Below are positions 53,932 through 62,598 of a DNA stretch of 64,000 nucleotides, piece after piece. The DNA lies in assembly GCA_034111645.1 (NCBI GenBank), contig JAWUWW010000042.1, positions 62,001-126,000 of the forward strand. The letters are read 5' to 3'. Source of the stretch: CANLBN01 sp034111645 (GTDB lineage: Bacteria > Pseudomonadota > Gammaproteobacteria > Pseudomonadales > Cellvibrionaceae). Both the position numbers and the translations under genes were made by a program. Position 1 is the stretch's first letter, and every line of letters begins with the position of its first letter. The notes under the pieces were generated by a model. That model had not been told where the DNA came from. It did not search any database and saw only the letters and a list, made by a program, of their open reading frames with translations.

Positions 53932-54261
53932 GGTGATTTGGGTTTAATTTTTTGCTTTGCCCTTATTGACTATCGCTCATTATAGTTATCAGGCTGACAA
54001 CTACAATGGCAAACCGCAAGACTTGACCCTGTTAGTTCCTGAAGAGATTTTTCTCCGGCGCAAAACCCCACATTTTTTAAATATATCTATTTTCAAAAAT
54101 TACTGCCTTTTAATTTTTAATAGCTTAGCCGCATACACATAAAAGTAATTTGCTTTTATGTACGCTTTAACAAAAAAGGCCGGCAGCCCCCTGAGCTACC
54201 GGCCTTTTTTATCTTACTTATTGATCATCCTGATCATGTAAAGCTGGCGCTGAATAAAAGA
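53932..54261. other. Intergenic region with terminator and inverted repeat
   Basis: No gene is supported; a 61-codon frame at 53957-54142 has no ribosome-binding site. A second inverted repeat, ACATAAAAG ... CTTTTATGT (54137-54161), precedes the terminator. Confidence 0.5.
54172..54210. terminator. Bidirectional intrinsic terminator before nrdB
   Basis: GGCCGG (54178-54183) pairs with CCGGCC (54199-54204), with an inner AGC/GCT pairing, an A-run before and a T-run after. It serves the Gate protein gene and nrdB, which are convergent. Confidence 0.9.
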
Positions 54262-55542
54262 TTAATCCCAGCTTAGCGCCCCACCTGTTTGATACTCGAT
54301 GACGCGAGTTTCAAAAAAGTTTTTCTCTTTGCGTAAATCCATAATCTCGCTCATCCATGGGAACGGATTTTTAGCGCCTTTGTATTGCTCTTTAAGGCCA
54401 AGCTGCGCTAGGCGACGGTTGGCAATAAATTGTAAGTATTCTTCCATCATGGCAGCGTTCATGCCAAGTACACCACGTGGCATGGTGTCGCGTGCGTAGG
54501 CTATTTCTAGCTCGGTGCCTTCAAGTATCATTTGAGTCGCTTCTAGTTGAAACGCCTCAGACCACAAATGTGGGTTCTCTAATTTAATTTGGTTAATAAC
54601 ATCGATACCAAAATTTAGGTGCATTGATTCATCGCGCAAAATATATTGAAATTGCTCGGCGACACCGGTCATTTTGTTGCGACGACCCATCGATAAAATT
54701 TGAGTAAAACCACAGTAAAAGAAGATGCCTTCGGTGACCGCATAAAAACCAATCAAGTTACGTAATAATTCTTGGTCGGCTTCTGGCGTACCGGTTTTAA
54801 ACGAAGGGTCAGTGATGCCTTGAGTATGACTAATGCTCCAAGAAGCTTTGTTAGCAACCGACGGTACTTCGCGATACATATTAAAAACTTCGCCCTCGTC
54901 CATGCCTAGCGACTCAATACAATACTGGTAAGCATGAGTATGAATGGCTTCTTCGAATGCTTGACGCAAAATATATTGACGGCATTCTGGATTAGTAATT
55001 AGGCGATAAAGCGCAAGCACTAAATTATTAGCAACCAGCGAGTCGGCAGTCGAGAAGTAACCTAGTGAGCGCATGATAATACGACGCTCGTCATCACTTA
55101 AACCTTCTGGGTTTTTCCAAAGCGCGATATCCGCTGTCATGTTTACTTCTTGTGGCATCCAATGGTTTGCACAACCATCAAGATATTTCTGCCATGCCCA
55201 ATCGTATTTCATAGGCACTAATTGGTTTAGATCGGCGCGACAATTGATCATTGCTTTTTGATCGACTTCGATGCGTCTTGCGCCCATTTCTAATTCTTCG
55301 ATACCTAACGCGACATCAATATTATTGATAGCTTCTTTGGCGGCAGCTACTGGGTCAGCAACAGTTTGTTGTGACTTTGTAGACTTAGGAGCAGCTTCTT
55401 GTTTCTCTGACTGTATCTCTTCATTTAATTGCTTGAGAGCGCTCTTAGCAACTGTTACGGGTGCAGGTGTTACTTTTTTCTCTGCGGCAGACGTCTTAAC
55501 AGGTGCGTCTACTACGTCGTTGTATTCATCCCAATTTAACAT
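54262..55542 (-). CDS. nrdB: Ribonucleoside-diphosphate reductase beta subunit (class Ia)
   Basis: The 426-residue small subunit carries the diiron-tyrosyl radical site. Metal ligands appear in STADSLVANN (Asp), EEAIHTHAYQYC (Glu, His) and the later EGIFFYCGF and DESMHLNFG (Glu, His). The radical Tyr lies in AYQY. The first 75 residues are a flexible Ala/Lys/Thr-rich extension typical of pseudomonad-type NrdB, and the C-terminus binds NrdA. It follows nrdA after 129 bases, so the two form the operon nrdAB. The enzyme makes deoxyribonucleotides under oxygen. Confidence 0.95.
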   Translation of the reverse strand: MLNWDEYNDVVDAPVKTSAAEKKVTPAPVTVAKSALKQLNEEIQSEKQEAAPKSTKSQQTVADPVAAAKEAINNIDVALGIEELEMGARRIEVDQKAMINCRADLNQLVPMKYDWAWQKYLDGCANHWMPQEVNMTADIALWKNPEGLSDDERRIIMRSLGYFSTADSLVANNLVLALYRLITNPECRQYILRQAFEEAIHTHAYQYCIESLGMDEGEVFNMYREVPSVANKASWSISHTQGITDPSFKTGTPEADQELLRNLIGFYAVTEGIFFYCGFTQILSMGRRNKMTGVAEQFQYILRDESMHLNFGIDVINQIKLENPHLWSEAFQLEATQMILEGTELEIAYARDTMPRGVLGMNAAMMEEYLQFIANRRLAQLGLKEQYKGAKNPFPWMSEIMDLRKEKNFFETRVIEYQTGGALSWD

Positions 55543-55671
55543 AATTCTCTCTCGTGTTAATTTTACTAATAAAATTTTATATCTTTTTTAAACATTACTT
55601 TTACGACAGCCTACTTTTTAAAGTTTGCTACCGGCCTTATTTAATTAAAGTAAGGCCGTATCAAAAAACCT

Positions 55672-58566
55672 TTATTGACAAGCTTCGCAATCGGGTTCAT
55701 CTATCGAGCAAGCCTTTGGCACAGCTGCAGGGCCAGCACTCATGCCACTAGATGTAGAGCCTGAAGAAACCGCGTTTAAGTTGCCGGTATCAACTGTAGA
55801 TTTTTCGGTAGATGTAGCCGCTAATGCACGCAAATAATAAGTCGTTTTAAGGCCGCGATACCAGGCCATGCGGTAAGTGATATCGAGTTTCTTGCCATTT
55901 GCTCCGGCTATGTATAAATTCAAGCTTTGGGCCTGATCTAGCCATTTTTGACGACGGCTTGCGGCATCGACAATCCACTTAGGCTCGACTTCAAAAGCAG
56001 TCGAATAGAGTGCTTTAAGATCGTCGGGTATGCGATCAATTTTTTGCACAGAACCTTCGTAATATTTAAGGTCATTAACCATTACGTTATCCCATAAATT
56101 ACGATCTTTAAGGTCGTGTACAAGGTATGGATTAACGACGGTAAATTCGCCCGAAAGGTTCGATTTAACATACAAGTTTTGGTAAGTTGGCTCGATAGAT
56201 TGCGACACACCGGTAATGTTAGCAATGGTTGCCGTAGGCGCAATGGCCATTACATTTGAGTTACGCATGCCTTGAGTTTTTACCTTGGTGCGTAAGCTTG
56301 CCCAGTCTAAGGTTTCGCTACGGTCCATCTCGATGTATTTTGCGCCACGGTTTTTAACCAAAATATCAATAGAGTCTAGCGGTAAAACACCTTGGCTCCA
56401 TAGTGAACCCGGGAAGGTCTCGTAGCTGCCACGTTCTTTAGCAAGCTCGCACGATGCATTAATAGCATAATAGCTGATGGCTTCCATCGAGCGGTCGGCA
56501 AATTCAACAGCTTCGTCTGAGCCATAGGCAAGACGTTGCATATAAAGCGCATCTTGGAAACCCATTAAACCTAAACCAACAGGGCGGTGACGCATATTTG
56601 ATTTACGTGCAGTCTCGACCGAGTAATAGTTAATGTCGATAACGTTATCGAGCATTCGCACTGCGGTGTTCACAGTTGCGTGAAGTTTGGTTTGGTCTAA
56701 CTGGCCATCGACAATGTGTTGTGCAAGGTTTATCGAGCCTAGGTTACAAACGGCAATTTCTTCATCGGCCTTGGTATTAAGAGTAATCTCAGTACATAGG
56801 TTAGACGAGTGAATCACACCCGCATGTTGTTGTGGGCTACGTAGGTTACAGCTATCTTTGAAGGTGATCCATGGATGACCTGTTTCGAACAACATACCTA
56901 GCATTTTGCGCCAAAGGCCCGCAGCAGAAACACGCTTAAAGGTTTTGACGTCGCCGGTATCAGCCATACGCTCATATTCTTCATAACGAGTGTCGAATGC
57001 TGCACCAATTAAATCGTGAAGATCTGGGGTTTCACAAGGAGTGAATAGGGTCCATTGTTGGTCTTCAAAGACGCGCTTCATAAAAAGATCGGGTACCCAG
57101 TTGGCGGTATTCATATCGTGTGTGCGACGACGATCATCACCGGTGTTTTTGCGCAGATCTAAAAATTCTTCGATATCTAAATGCCAAGTCTCTAAGTAGG
57201 CACACATTGCACCTTTACGCTTACCACCTTGATTGACGGCAACAGCAGTATCGTTAGCAACTTTTAAGAACGGTACAATGCCTTGCGAGCGACCATTGGT
57301 GCCCTTAATGTAAGATCCTAATGCGCGCACTGGGGTCCAGTCGTTACCTAATCCGCCAGCCCACTTAGAAAGCATCGCGTTATCTTGCATGGCACCATAG
57401 ATACCATAAAGATTATCGGGCACGGTCGTTAAATAGCATGAAGACAATTGCGGACGCAGAGTGCCCGCGTTAAATAGAGTCGGTGTAGAGCTCATATAAT
57501 CGAACGAGCTCAGCAGGCGATAAAATTCTATGGCACGTAGGTTGGGGTTATCTTCTTTAGCAGCGAGGCCCATTGCAACACGCATAAAAAATATTTGCGG
57601 CAATTCGATGCGCACATCGTTGCTGTGAATAAAATAACGGTCATACAAGGTTTGTAAGCCGAGGTAGGTAAATTGGCTGTCGCGCTCGTGATCTAATGCT
57701 GCCGCTAATTGCGGTATGTCAAAGTTGCGTAGCTCAGGTGATAAAAGATCAAGCTCAATGCCTTTTTCTATGTATACAGGTAGTGCCTGCGCATAGAGAT
57801 GCTTCATCTCGTGATGAGTGGCTAATTCCGCTATACCTAAAAAGCCTAATGACTCTGCACGTAACTTATCGAGCAGTAATCTTGCGGTAGCATAAGTATA
57901 ATTAGGTTCTTTCTCTACTAGGGTGCGAGCAGTAATAACTAATGATGTATTGATATCAACTAATGCTACGCCATCATAAAGGTTGCGCATGGCTTCATTT
58001 AATATAGCTTTTGGCTCAACATCTTTAAGGCCCTCGCAAGCTTCTGTAACAACAGTATGGAGTCTTTCCATATCAAGCGGTTGGATAGAGCCATCGGGCA
58101 TAGTGACATTGATTTCAGGGTAGCTCGCAAGCTCTTCGGCAGAGAATTTAGGCTGGGCCGCTTCGGCACGACGACGGGCACGTTCTTCGCGGTAAATGAC
58201 ATAATCACGCGCAACTTTGTGCTCGCCGCCACGCATTAAGGCCAATTCAGCTTGGTCTTGAATATCTTCAATATGTACGGTGCCACCTGAGGGCATACGA
58301 CGCTTAAAGGTCTCGCTGATCTGTTGCGCTAAACTTTTAACCGTTTGGTGAACACGACTAGAGGCAGCCGCAACGCCTCCCTCTACTGCCAAGAAAGCTT
58401 TGGTCAAAGCAACTTCTACTTTAGATTCGTCATAAGGTACTACGGTGCCATTGCGTTTAATAACGCGCAATGATCCGGGGGCTGTGGCTGATATAGTTGA
58501 CGTGCTAGGTGCTGGCGTTGGCTTATTTTGCCTTTGGGGCGTACTGGTGTCTGTGTCGAGATGCAT
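55672..58566 (-). CDS. nrdA: Ribonucleoside-diphosphate reductase alpha subunit (class Ia)
   Basis: This 964-residue catalytic subunit begins with an Ala/Thr/Pro-rich lead. An ATP-cone (VIKRNGTVVPYDESKVEVALT, residues 34-125) and a second cone-like segment follow, as in Pseudomonas NrdA (963 residues). The barrel shows SSCYLTTVPD (the redox Cys), SNLCTEITL (the thiyl Cys) and the radical-path tyrosines. The C-terminus ends PDCEACQ, the shuttle Cys-x2-Cys. Activity is controlled by dATP at the cone and transcription probably by NrdR and DnaA (sites upstream). ACGGAG precedes the ATG. Confidence 0.96.
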   Translation of the reverse strand: MHLDTDTSTPQRQNKPTPAPSTSTISATAPGSLRVIKRNGTVVPYDESKVEVALTKAFLAVEGGVAAASSRVHQTVKSLAQQISETFKRRMPSGGTVHIEDIQDQAELALMRGGEHKVARDYVIYREERARRRAEAAQPKFSAEELASYPEINVTMPDGSIQPLDMERLHTVVTEACEGLKDVEPKAILNEAMRNLYDGVALVDINTSLVITARTLVEKEPNYTYATARLLLDKLRAESLGFLGIAELATHHEMKHLYAQALPVYIEKGIELDLLSPELRNFDIPQLAAALDHERDSQFTYLGLQTLYDRYFIHSNDVRIELPQIFFMRVAMGLAAKEDNPNLRAIEFYRLLSSFDYMSSTPTLFNAGTLRPQLSSCYLTTVPDNLYGIYGAMQDNAMLSKWAGGLGNDWTPVRALGSYIKGTNGRSQGIVPFLKVANDTAVAVNQGGKRKGAMCAYLETWHLDIEEFLDLRKNTGDDRRRTHDMNTANWVPDLFMKRVFEDQQWTLFTPCETPDLHDLIGAAFDTRYEEYERMADTGDVKTFKRVSAAGLWRKMLGMLFETGHPWITFKDSCNLRSPQQHAGVIHSSNLCTEITLNTKADEEIAVCNLGSINLAQHIVDGQLDQTKLHATVNTAVRMLDNVIDINYYSVETARKSNMRHRPVGLGLMGFQDALYMQRLAYGSDEAVEFADRSMEAISYYAINASCELAKERGSYETFPGSLWSQGVLPLDSIDILVKNRGAKYIEMDRSETLDWASLRTKVKTQGMRNSNVMAIAPTATIANITGVSQSIEPTYQNLYVKSNLSGEFTVVNPYLVHDLKDRNLWDNVMVNDLKYYEGSVQKIDRIPDDLKALYSTAFEVEPKWIVDAASRRQKWLDQAQSLNLYIAGANGKKLDITYRMAWYRGLKTTYYLRALAATSTEKSTVDTGNLNAVSSGSTSSGMSAGPAAVPKACSIDEPDCEACQ

Positions 58567-58902
58567 GTGGTGCTCCGTAAAATGCCTAAACGTTATTTAA
58601 ACGTGATTATTAATAGTGGTGTTAAATTTTTTATTAGCGCTAGCTTGATTAATCTCTTATTGGCTTTGGTTTTTTGAGATCTGTTTATGTAAACATTGCT
58701 CATCGCGCCAGATTCAAGTTCCAGGTAATCTTTTTTGTTATATTTAAATAGAAAATTAAGAAGCTAGTCTAATTCAATGTTTTACAACGGCTTTTTATTT
58801 CCATTTGTTTTTAGACTGATTTTTTACTCGCTAATTAACGTCATCATTCGACCATTAGCTTTGATCGTCATATCTTTTCTTTGTGCTCATTTTCAAATAA
58901 TA

Positions 58903-58949
58903 ACCCCATATATAGGGTTATATCAATAGCAAGACACAAGATAATGGGT
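58903..58949. promoter_or_regulatory. Paired NrdR-like boxes upstream of nrdA
   Basis: Box 1 is ACCCCATATATAGGGT (58903-58918) and box 2 is ACACAAGATAATGGGT (58934-58949). Against the NrdR consensus ACACTATATATAGTGT they match at 13 and 11 of 16 positions. They start exactly 31 bp apart, the three-helical-turn spacing known for NrdR pairs. They lie about 340 bases before the nrdA start, and the minus-strand promoter probably overlaps them. Confidence 0.82.
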
Positions 58950-58988
58950 TTTTGGGTAAAGTGCAAGCCAATCAAACAGGGGTTTAGC

Positions 58989-58997
58989 TGTGGATAA
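58989..58997 (-). promoter_or_regulatory. Perfect DnaA box upstream of nrdA
   Basis: TGTGGATAA (complement TTATCCACA, the strongest DnaA-binding sequence) lies 40 bases outside the NrdR-like pair. A weaker relative, TGTTAATAA, follows at 59000-59008. DnaA controls nrdAB in E. coli, so a replication link is likely here too. Confidence 0.75.
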
Positions 58998-59426
58998 AGT
59001 GTTAATAAGGCTGAATGTAAGTGACTGCTAATCTAGCAGTCATTGCAGATGTTGTGCTGTACATTTAGCAAGTCTAATATGATAAGTCACAACTCTTTTT
59101 GTATTGGTTTTTTAATTTTGATAGCTTTTAGTTATTATTTATTTGCTGTCTTATTTAAGAGTGTTTTCACGTTTGAATAAGCTATTTTTAATAAGCTTTA
59201 CTCATAAAAGAACACACTTAGAACTTTGATTTAGTGCAAGACTTCTTCGTTGTTGTTTTTTACGTCAGATATGATGATTTTACGAGGGCCGAGATGTAGA
59301 GTTGCCAACTTTACTATCGGTTTGATGAATTCGATATATAGCGGGCAGTGTTTTTTAAACGTAAAGCCTAAAAATGTAGCAAGAGCAAGTCTTAAGCGGA
59401 ATATCGCATTGATGCTAGTGTCTTAA

Positions 59427-59594
59427 TATGAGACCTTTGCACGAAAGCCATTTCACTTTCACTCGGGTTTACCCCTGAAGGGGGCACCGAGGAAAAACGT
59501 ACTCAATCGATCATTTATCACACATAAACTCCCTCTTGACCTGCGTTTTTGCCTTGCTTGAAAGCAAAATCATCTTCCGTGCAACGGTCTCAAT
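59427..59594. mobile_element. 168-bp MITE-like element
   Basis: Terminal inverted repeats of about 15 bp, TGAGACCTTTGCACG at 59429-59443 and CGTGCAACGGTCTCA at 59578-59592 with one mismatch, enclose a sequence with no ORF. Both sides carry TTAA (59423-59426 and 59595-59598), a plausible 4-bp target duplication. The ends resemble those of small insertion sequences whose transposase would act in trans. The right end stops just short of the argF stop codon at 59601-59603. The family is not identified. No second copy is visible in this window. Confidence 0.75.
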
Positions 59595-59600
59595 TTAAGA

Positions 59601-60506
59601 TTAAAACTTACCCAGTAAAAATTCCATCAGTGCTTTTTGAGCATGAAGGCGGTTCTCGGCTTCATCCCATACAACAGAATATTTGGAGTCCATAACAGTA
59701 TCGTTAATTTCCATGCCGCGATAAGCGGGTAGGCAATGCATAAAAACAGCGTCTTTGTGAGCAAGCGTCATCAGTTCTTCATTTACCTGAAAGCCTTTGA
59801 AAGCATCGATACGGGCTTGTTTTTCTTCCTCTTGGCCCATCGATGCCCAAGTATCAGTGACAACCCAATCGCTGTTTCTTACGGCATCTTCGACGTTATC
59901 AAATAATGTAATGCGGTCGCTATTGACTTCTAATAGTGCTTGGTTGGGTTTATAGCCCTCGGGGCAGACAATGTGTAAATTAAAATCACATTGCTTGGCG
60001 GCGTTAATATATGACTGGCACATATTGTTGCCATCGCCAATCCAAACTACTGTTTTACCTTGAGGATCTCCGCGATGTTCTGTGTAGGTTTGAATATCCG
60101 CTAGCAACTGGCAGGGATGATAACTGTCAGTTAATGCATTAATAACCGGCACACGAGAGTAGCTTGCAAACTTCTCGACGCTCTCGTGGCTAAAGGTACG
60201 AATCATAATAATATCGACCATGCTTGAAATAACGCGCGATGTATCTTCGATAGGTTCTCCGCGACCGAGTTGAGTATCGTTAGACGATAAAAATAAACCG
60301 CTGCCACCAAGTTGCGCGATACCCGATTCAAAAGAGACACGAGTACGCGTTGACGATTTTTCAAAAATCATCGCAAGCACTTTCCCGTCCAGCGTTTTTA
60401 ACGCGTTATTATTGCGGTGTTGTTGCTTTATTAATATGGCGCGTTGAATAACCTGTTTCAATTCAGCTGGGGACAAATCCATTAAGGTTAAAAAATGTCT
60501 AGTCAT
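59601..60506 (-). CDS. argF: Ornithine carbamoyltransferase
   Basis: The 301-residue enzyme joins carbamoyl phosphate and ornithine to citrulline in arginine synthesis. It has the carbamoyl-phosphate motif KSSTRTRVSFESG (STRTR, residues about 50-54), then HPCQLLADIQT, DTWASMGQEEEK (ornithine side) and HCLPAYRG near the C-terminus. The length matches the family (about 305). The ATG at 60504-60506 is the first good start. argD follows upstream on the same strand after 105 bases, so argD-argF probably form a unit. The MITE-like element touches the 3' end and may supply or disturb the terminator. Confidence 0.96.
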   Translation of the reverse strand: MTRHFLTLMDLSPAELKQVIQRAILIKQQHRNNNALKTLDGKVLAMIFEKSSTRTRVSFESGIAQLGGSGLFLSSNDTQLGRGEPIEDTSRVISSMVDIIMIRTFSHESVEKFASYSRVPVINALTDSYHPCQLLADIQTYTEHRGDPQGKTVVWIGDGNNMCQSYINAAKQCDFNLHIVCPEGYKPNQALLEVNSDRITLFDNVEDAVRNSDWVVTDTWASMGQEEEKQARIDAFKGFQVNEELMTLAHKDAVFMHCLPAYRGMEINDTVMDSKYSVVWDEAENRLHAQKALMEFLLGKF

Positions 60507-60611
60507 AGGGTGAATCCCAAAATTTATGTGGCTATTTAAACGATAAAAATTTCAGTGAAAGAGTTTATTAAATAGCCTTAAATGGATGCTAAGCAATACA
60601 TAGCGTAAGCG

Positions 60612-61769
60612 TTAATGGATTAAAGAGCTTATAATCTCGATAACTTGATCTGCTTGTGCTTCATTCATGATCAGGGGCGGTAATAATCGAATTACGCTGC
60701 CCGCAGTAACATTAATTAACAGACCTTTTTCGGCTGCAAGGGCAACTAATTCAGGGCACGGTTCCTTCAGCTCAATACCAATCATCATGCCTCTTTGGCG
60801 ATACTCTTTGAGTTGGGTCTTGTTAGCCAGTGCCTTAGTAAAACCATCGGTAAAGTAGGCGTGCATTTTATTAACGTGAGCGCATAAGTCGGTTTTTTCG
60901 ATGACCTCAATCACACTACTAACCGCTGCACAAGCAACTGGGTTACCACCATAGGTGGAGCCATGATTTCCAGGTTGTAAAATATCGTTTGCTTTTCCGT
61001 GGGTCAAGCAAGCGCCAATAGGAAGACCATTGCCTAAACCTTTTGCCGTAGTGAGTATGTCGGGCATTATATTGTTAGCCATAAATGCAAAATAATGCCC
61101 TGTTCTTGCGTTTCCCGTCTGAATCTCATCGACTATTAATAACCAATCATTTTTATCGCATAGCTCTCGCAATGCATTTAAATAATTAGCCGCTGGAATT
61201 TGTATACCACCTTCGCCTTGAATGGGTTCAACCATTACGGCAACGATGTTAGGATTGTCTGAATATGCGGCTATCGCCTCGACATCATTAAATGGCACAT
61301 GCTCAAAGCCTTCGACTAGGGGCGCAAAACCTTGTTTAATCTTGCTGTTACCTGTCGCTGTCAATGTAGCCATAGTGCGGCCATGAAAACTATTATTTGC
61401 GGTGATAATAGTAGGTATAACAATACCTTTTCCGTTACCGTATTTACGTGCAATTTTAATCGCAGCTTCATTGGCTTCGGCACCAGAGTTTGAGAAAAAC
61501 ACTTTATCCATACCGCTTACGCGACAAATATCCTCACCCGCTTTTTGTTGTACCGGTAAATTGTAGAGGTTCGATGTATGAATCAGAGTTTCAGCCTGTA
61601 ACTTAATGGCTTTAACAACTGCAGGGTGGCAATGTCCAAGACCGCAAACGGCGATACCCGCCAGAGCGTCTAGGTATTGTTTACCGTTAGTATCCCAGAG
61701 AAAGCAACCCGCACCTTTATCAATAGTTATTGCGCGTTGACCATAGGTATTCATTAATGCTGTTGTATT
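60612..61769 (-). CDS. argD: Acetylornithine aminotransferase-type class III transaminase
   Basis: This PLP-dependent aminotransferase has about 385 residues when read from the ATG at 61767-61769, giving MNTTALMNTYGQRAITI; the frame opens further upstream only at TTG (61844). PLP-binding features are NNSGAEANEAAIKIARKYG (as SNSGAEANEA), WLLIVDEIQTG, and the Schiff-base Lys in TTAKGLGNGLPIGA. It catalyses transfer of the amino group in ornithine synthesis, the step before argF, and lies next to it on the same strand. The sequence resembles the pseudomonad-type ArgD. Related beta-alanine or succinylornithine transaminases cannot be fully excluded. Confidence 0.9.
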   Translation of the reverse strand, partial: NTTALMNTYGQRAITIDKGAGCFLWDTNGKQYLDALAGIAVCGLGHCHPAVVKAIKLQAETLIHTSNLYNLPVQQKAGEDICRVSGMDKVFFSNSGAEANEAAIKIARKYGNGKGIVIPTIITANNSFHGRTMATLTATGNSKIKQGFAPLVEGFEHVPFNDVEAIAAYSDNPNIVAVMVEPIQGEGGIQIPAANYLNALRELCDKNDWLLIVDEIQTGNARTGHYFAFMANNIMPDILTTAKGLGNGLPIGACLTHGKANDILQPGNHGSTYGGNPVACAAVSSVIEVIEKTDLCAHVNKMHAYFTDGFTKALANKTQLKEYRQRGMMIGIELKEPCPELVALAAEKGLLINVTAGSVIRLLPPLIMNEAQADQVIEIISSLIH

Positions 61770-61844
61770 CATATCGATTAATAGTAGTGTCGTAAATATA
61801 TTGTGAATTAAAAGTGCTCGCCTTAAATATCTAATAGCGATCAA

Positions 61845-61877
61845 ACAAAAAAAGAAAAGGCAGCTGCTGCTGCCTTT
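61845..61877 (-). terminator. Terminator-like hairpin in the argD leader
   Basis: A 9-bp stem over a four-base loop (AAAGGCAGC ... GCTGCCTTT, 61856-61877) is followed on the minus strand by TCTTTTTTTG. It lies about 75 bases before the argD start and no gene on the minus strand precedes it, so it may act as an attenuator or mark the end of a small RNA. Confidence 0.65.
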
Positions 61878-62075
61878 ATACGAGCTTATTATGATTTAAG
61901 CCGATGACTTTGGCAATCGTCCTCAATAAACTCCATTAAAAGAGTCAGATACAGGCAAATAATATGCAGTTGATGAATGAATCAGTTAGAATAGTGCCAA
62001 TTTAAGCGCTGTGATGATCTCATTGCGACTATTTTTATTCATCATTTAACTAACAAATTAGAGGTTTTACAGACC

Positions 62076-62405
62076 ATGGATATCATGGATACAATCAAGC
62101 AACAAATTGCCGACAACGCCGTTATTCTTTACATGAAAGGCTCGCCTAATGCACCACAATGTGGTTTCTCAATGCGTTCATCGCAAGCGATTATGGAATG
62201 CGGCAAGCGCTTTGCCTACGTGGATATTCTAACTAACCCTGAAATTCGAGCAAACTTACCAAAGTATGCCGAGTGGCCAACATTTCCTCAATTATGGGTT
62301 GATGGCGAATTAATTGGTGGTTGTGACATTATTACTGAAATGCACGCAGCCGGCGAACTCAAAACAGTTATTGATGCTGCAGTGCCAGACGAAGCCGCTA
62401 GTTAA
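62076..62405 (+). CDS. grxD: Monothiol glutaredoxin GrxD
   Basis: The 109-residue protein has the monothiol glutaredoxin site CGFS (within MKGSPNAPQCGFSMRSSQA), then PTFPQLWVDGELIGGCDI, which binds glutathione. The length fits GrxD (about 115 in E. coli). GrxD carries and transfers iron-sulfur clusters with BolA. Two in-frame ATG codons occur (62076 and 62085); the first is preceded by AGAGG, the better site. It is divergent from argD, across about 300 bases that hold the hairpin and both promoters. Confidence 0.96.
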   Translation: MDIMDTIKQQIADNAVILYMKGSPNAPQCGFSMRSSQAIMECGKRFAYVDILTNPEIRANLPKYAEWPTFPQLWVDGELIGGCDIITEMHAAGELKTVIDAAVPDEAAS

Positions 62406-62598
62406 GATTAGTGTCAATGTTTGCAAGTGTCTGTTTATGATCATTTACAGTTTAAAAAAACTTTTATGCCTTTATAACGTTGATTACAGTTTTTGATGAT
62501 TGTCGCTATTGTTACTTATCATTGCATCATCGCTTATCGAATAAACTTATAAAGCAGGCAATCAAACTATCAGCGTTATAATTTAGATTTGTGGATTC

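Larger units (their letters stand above)
58567..59420. other. nrdAB upstream control region
   Basis: About 850 bases without a gene. The part nearer nrdA contains two NrdR-like boxes and a DnaA box. The rest, 59010-59420, shows nothing recognisable. Confidence 0.6.

Noticed and set aside
53957..54142. 61-codon plus-strand frame
   Set aside because: No ribosome-binding site, atypical composition and overlap with the region leading to the terminator.
61960..61990. ArgR operator in the argD/grxD gap
   Set aside because: TGATTCATTCATCA resembles half of an ARG box, but the second half and spacing do not fit.
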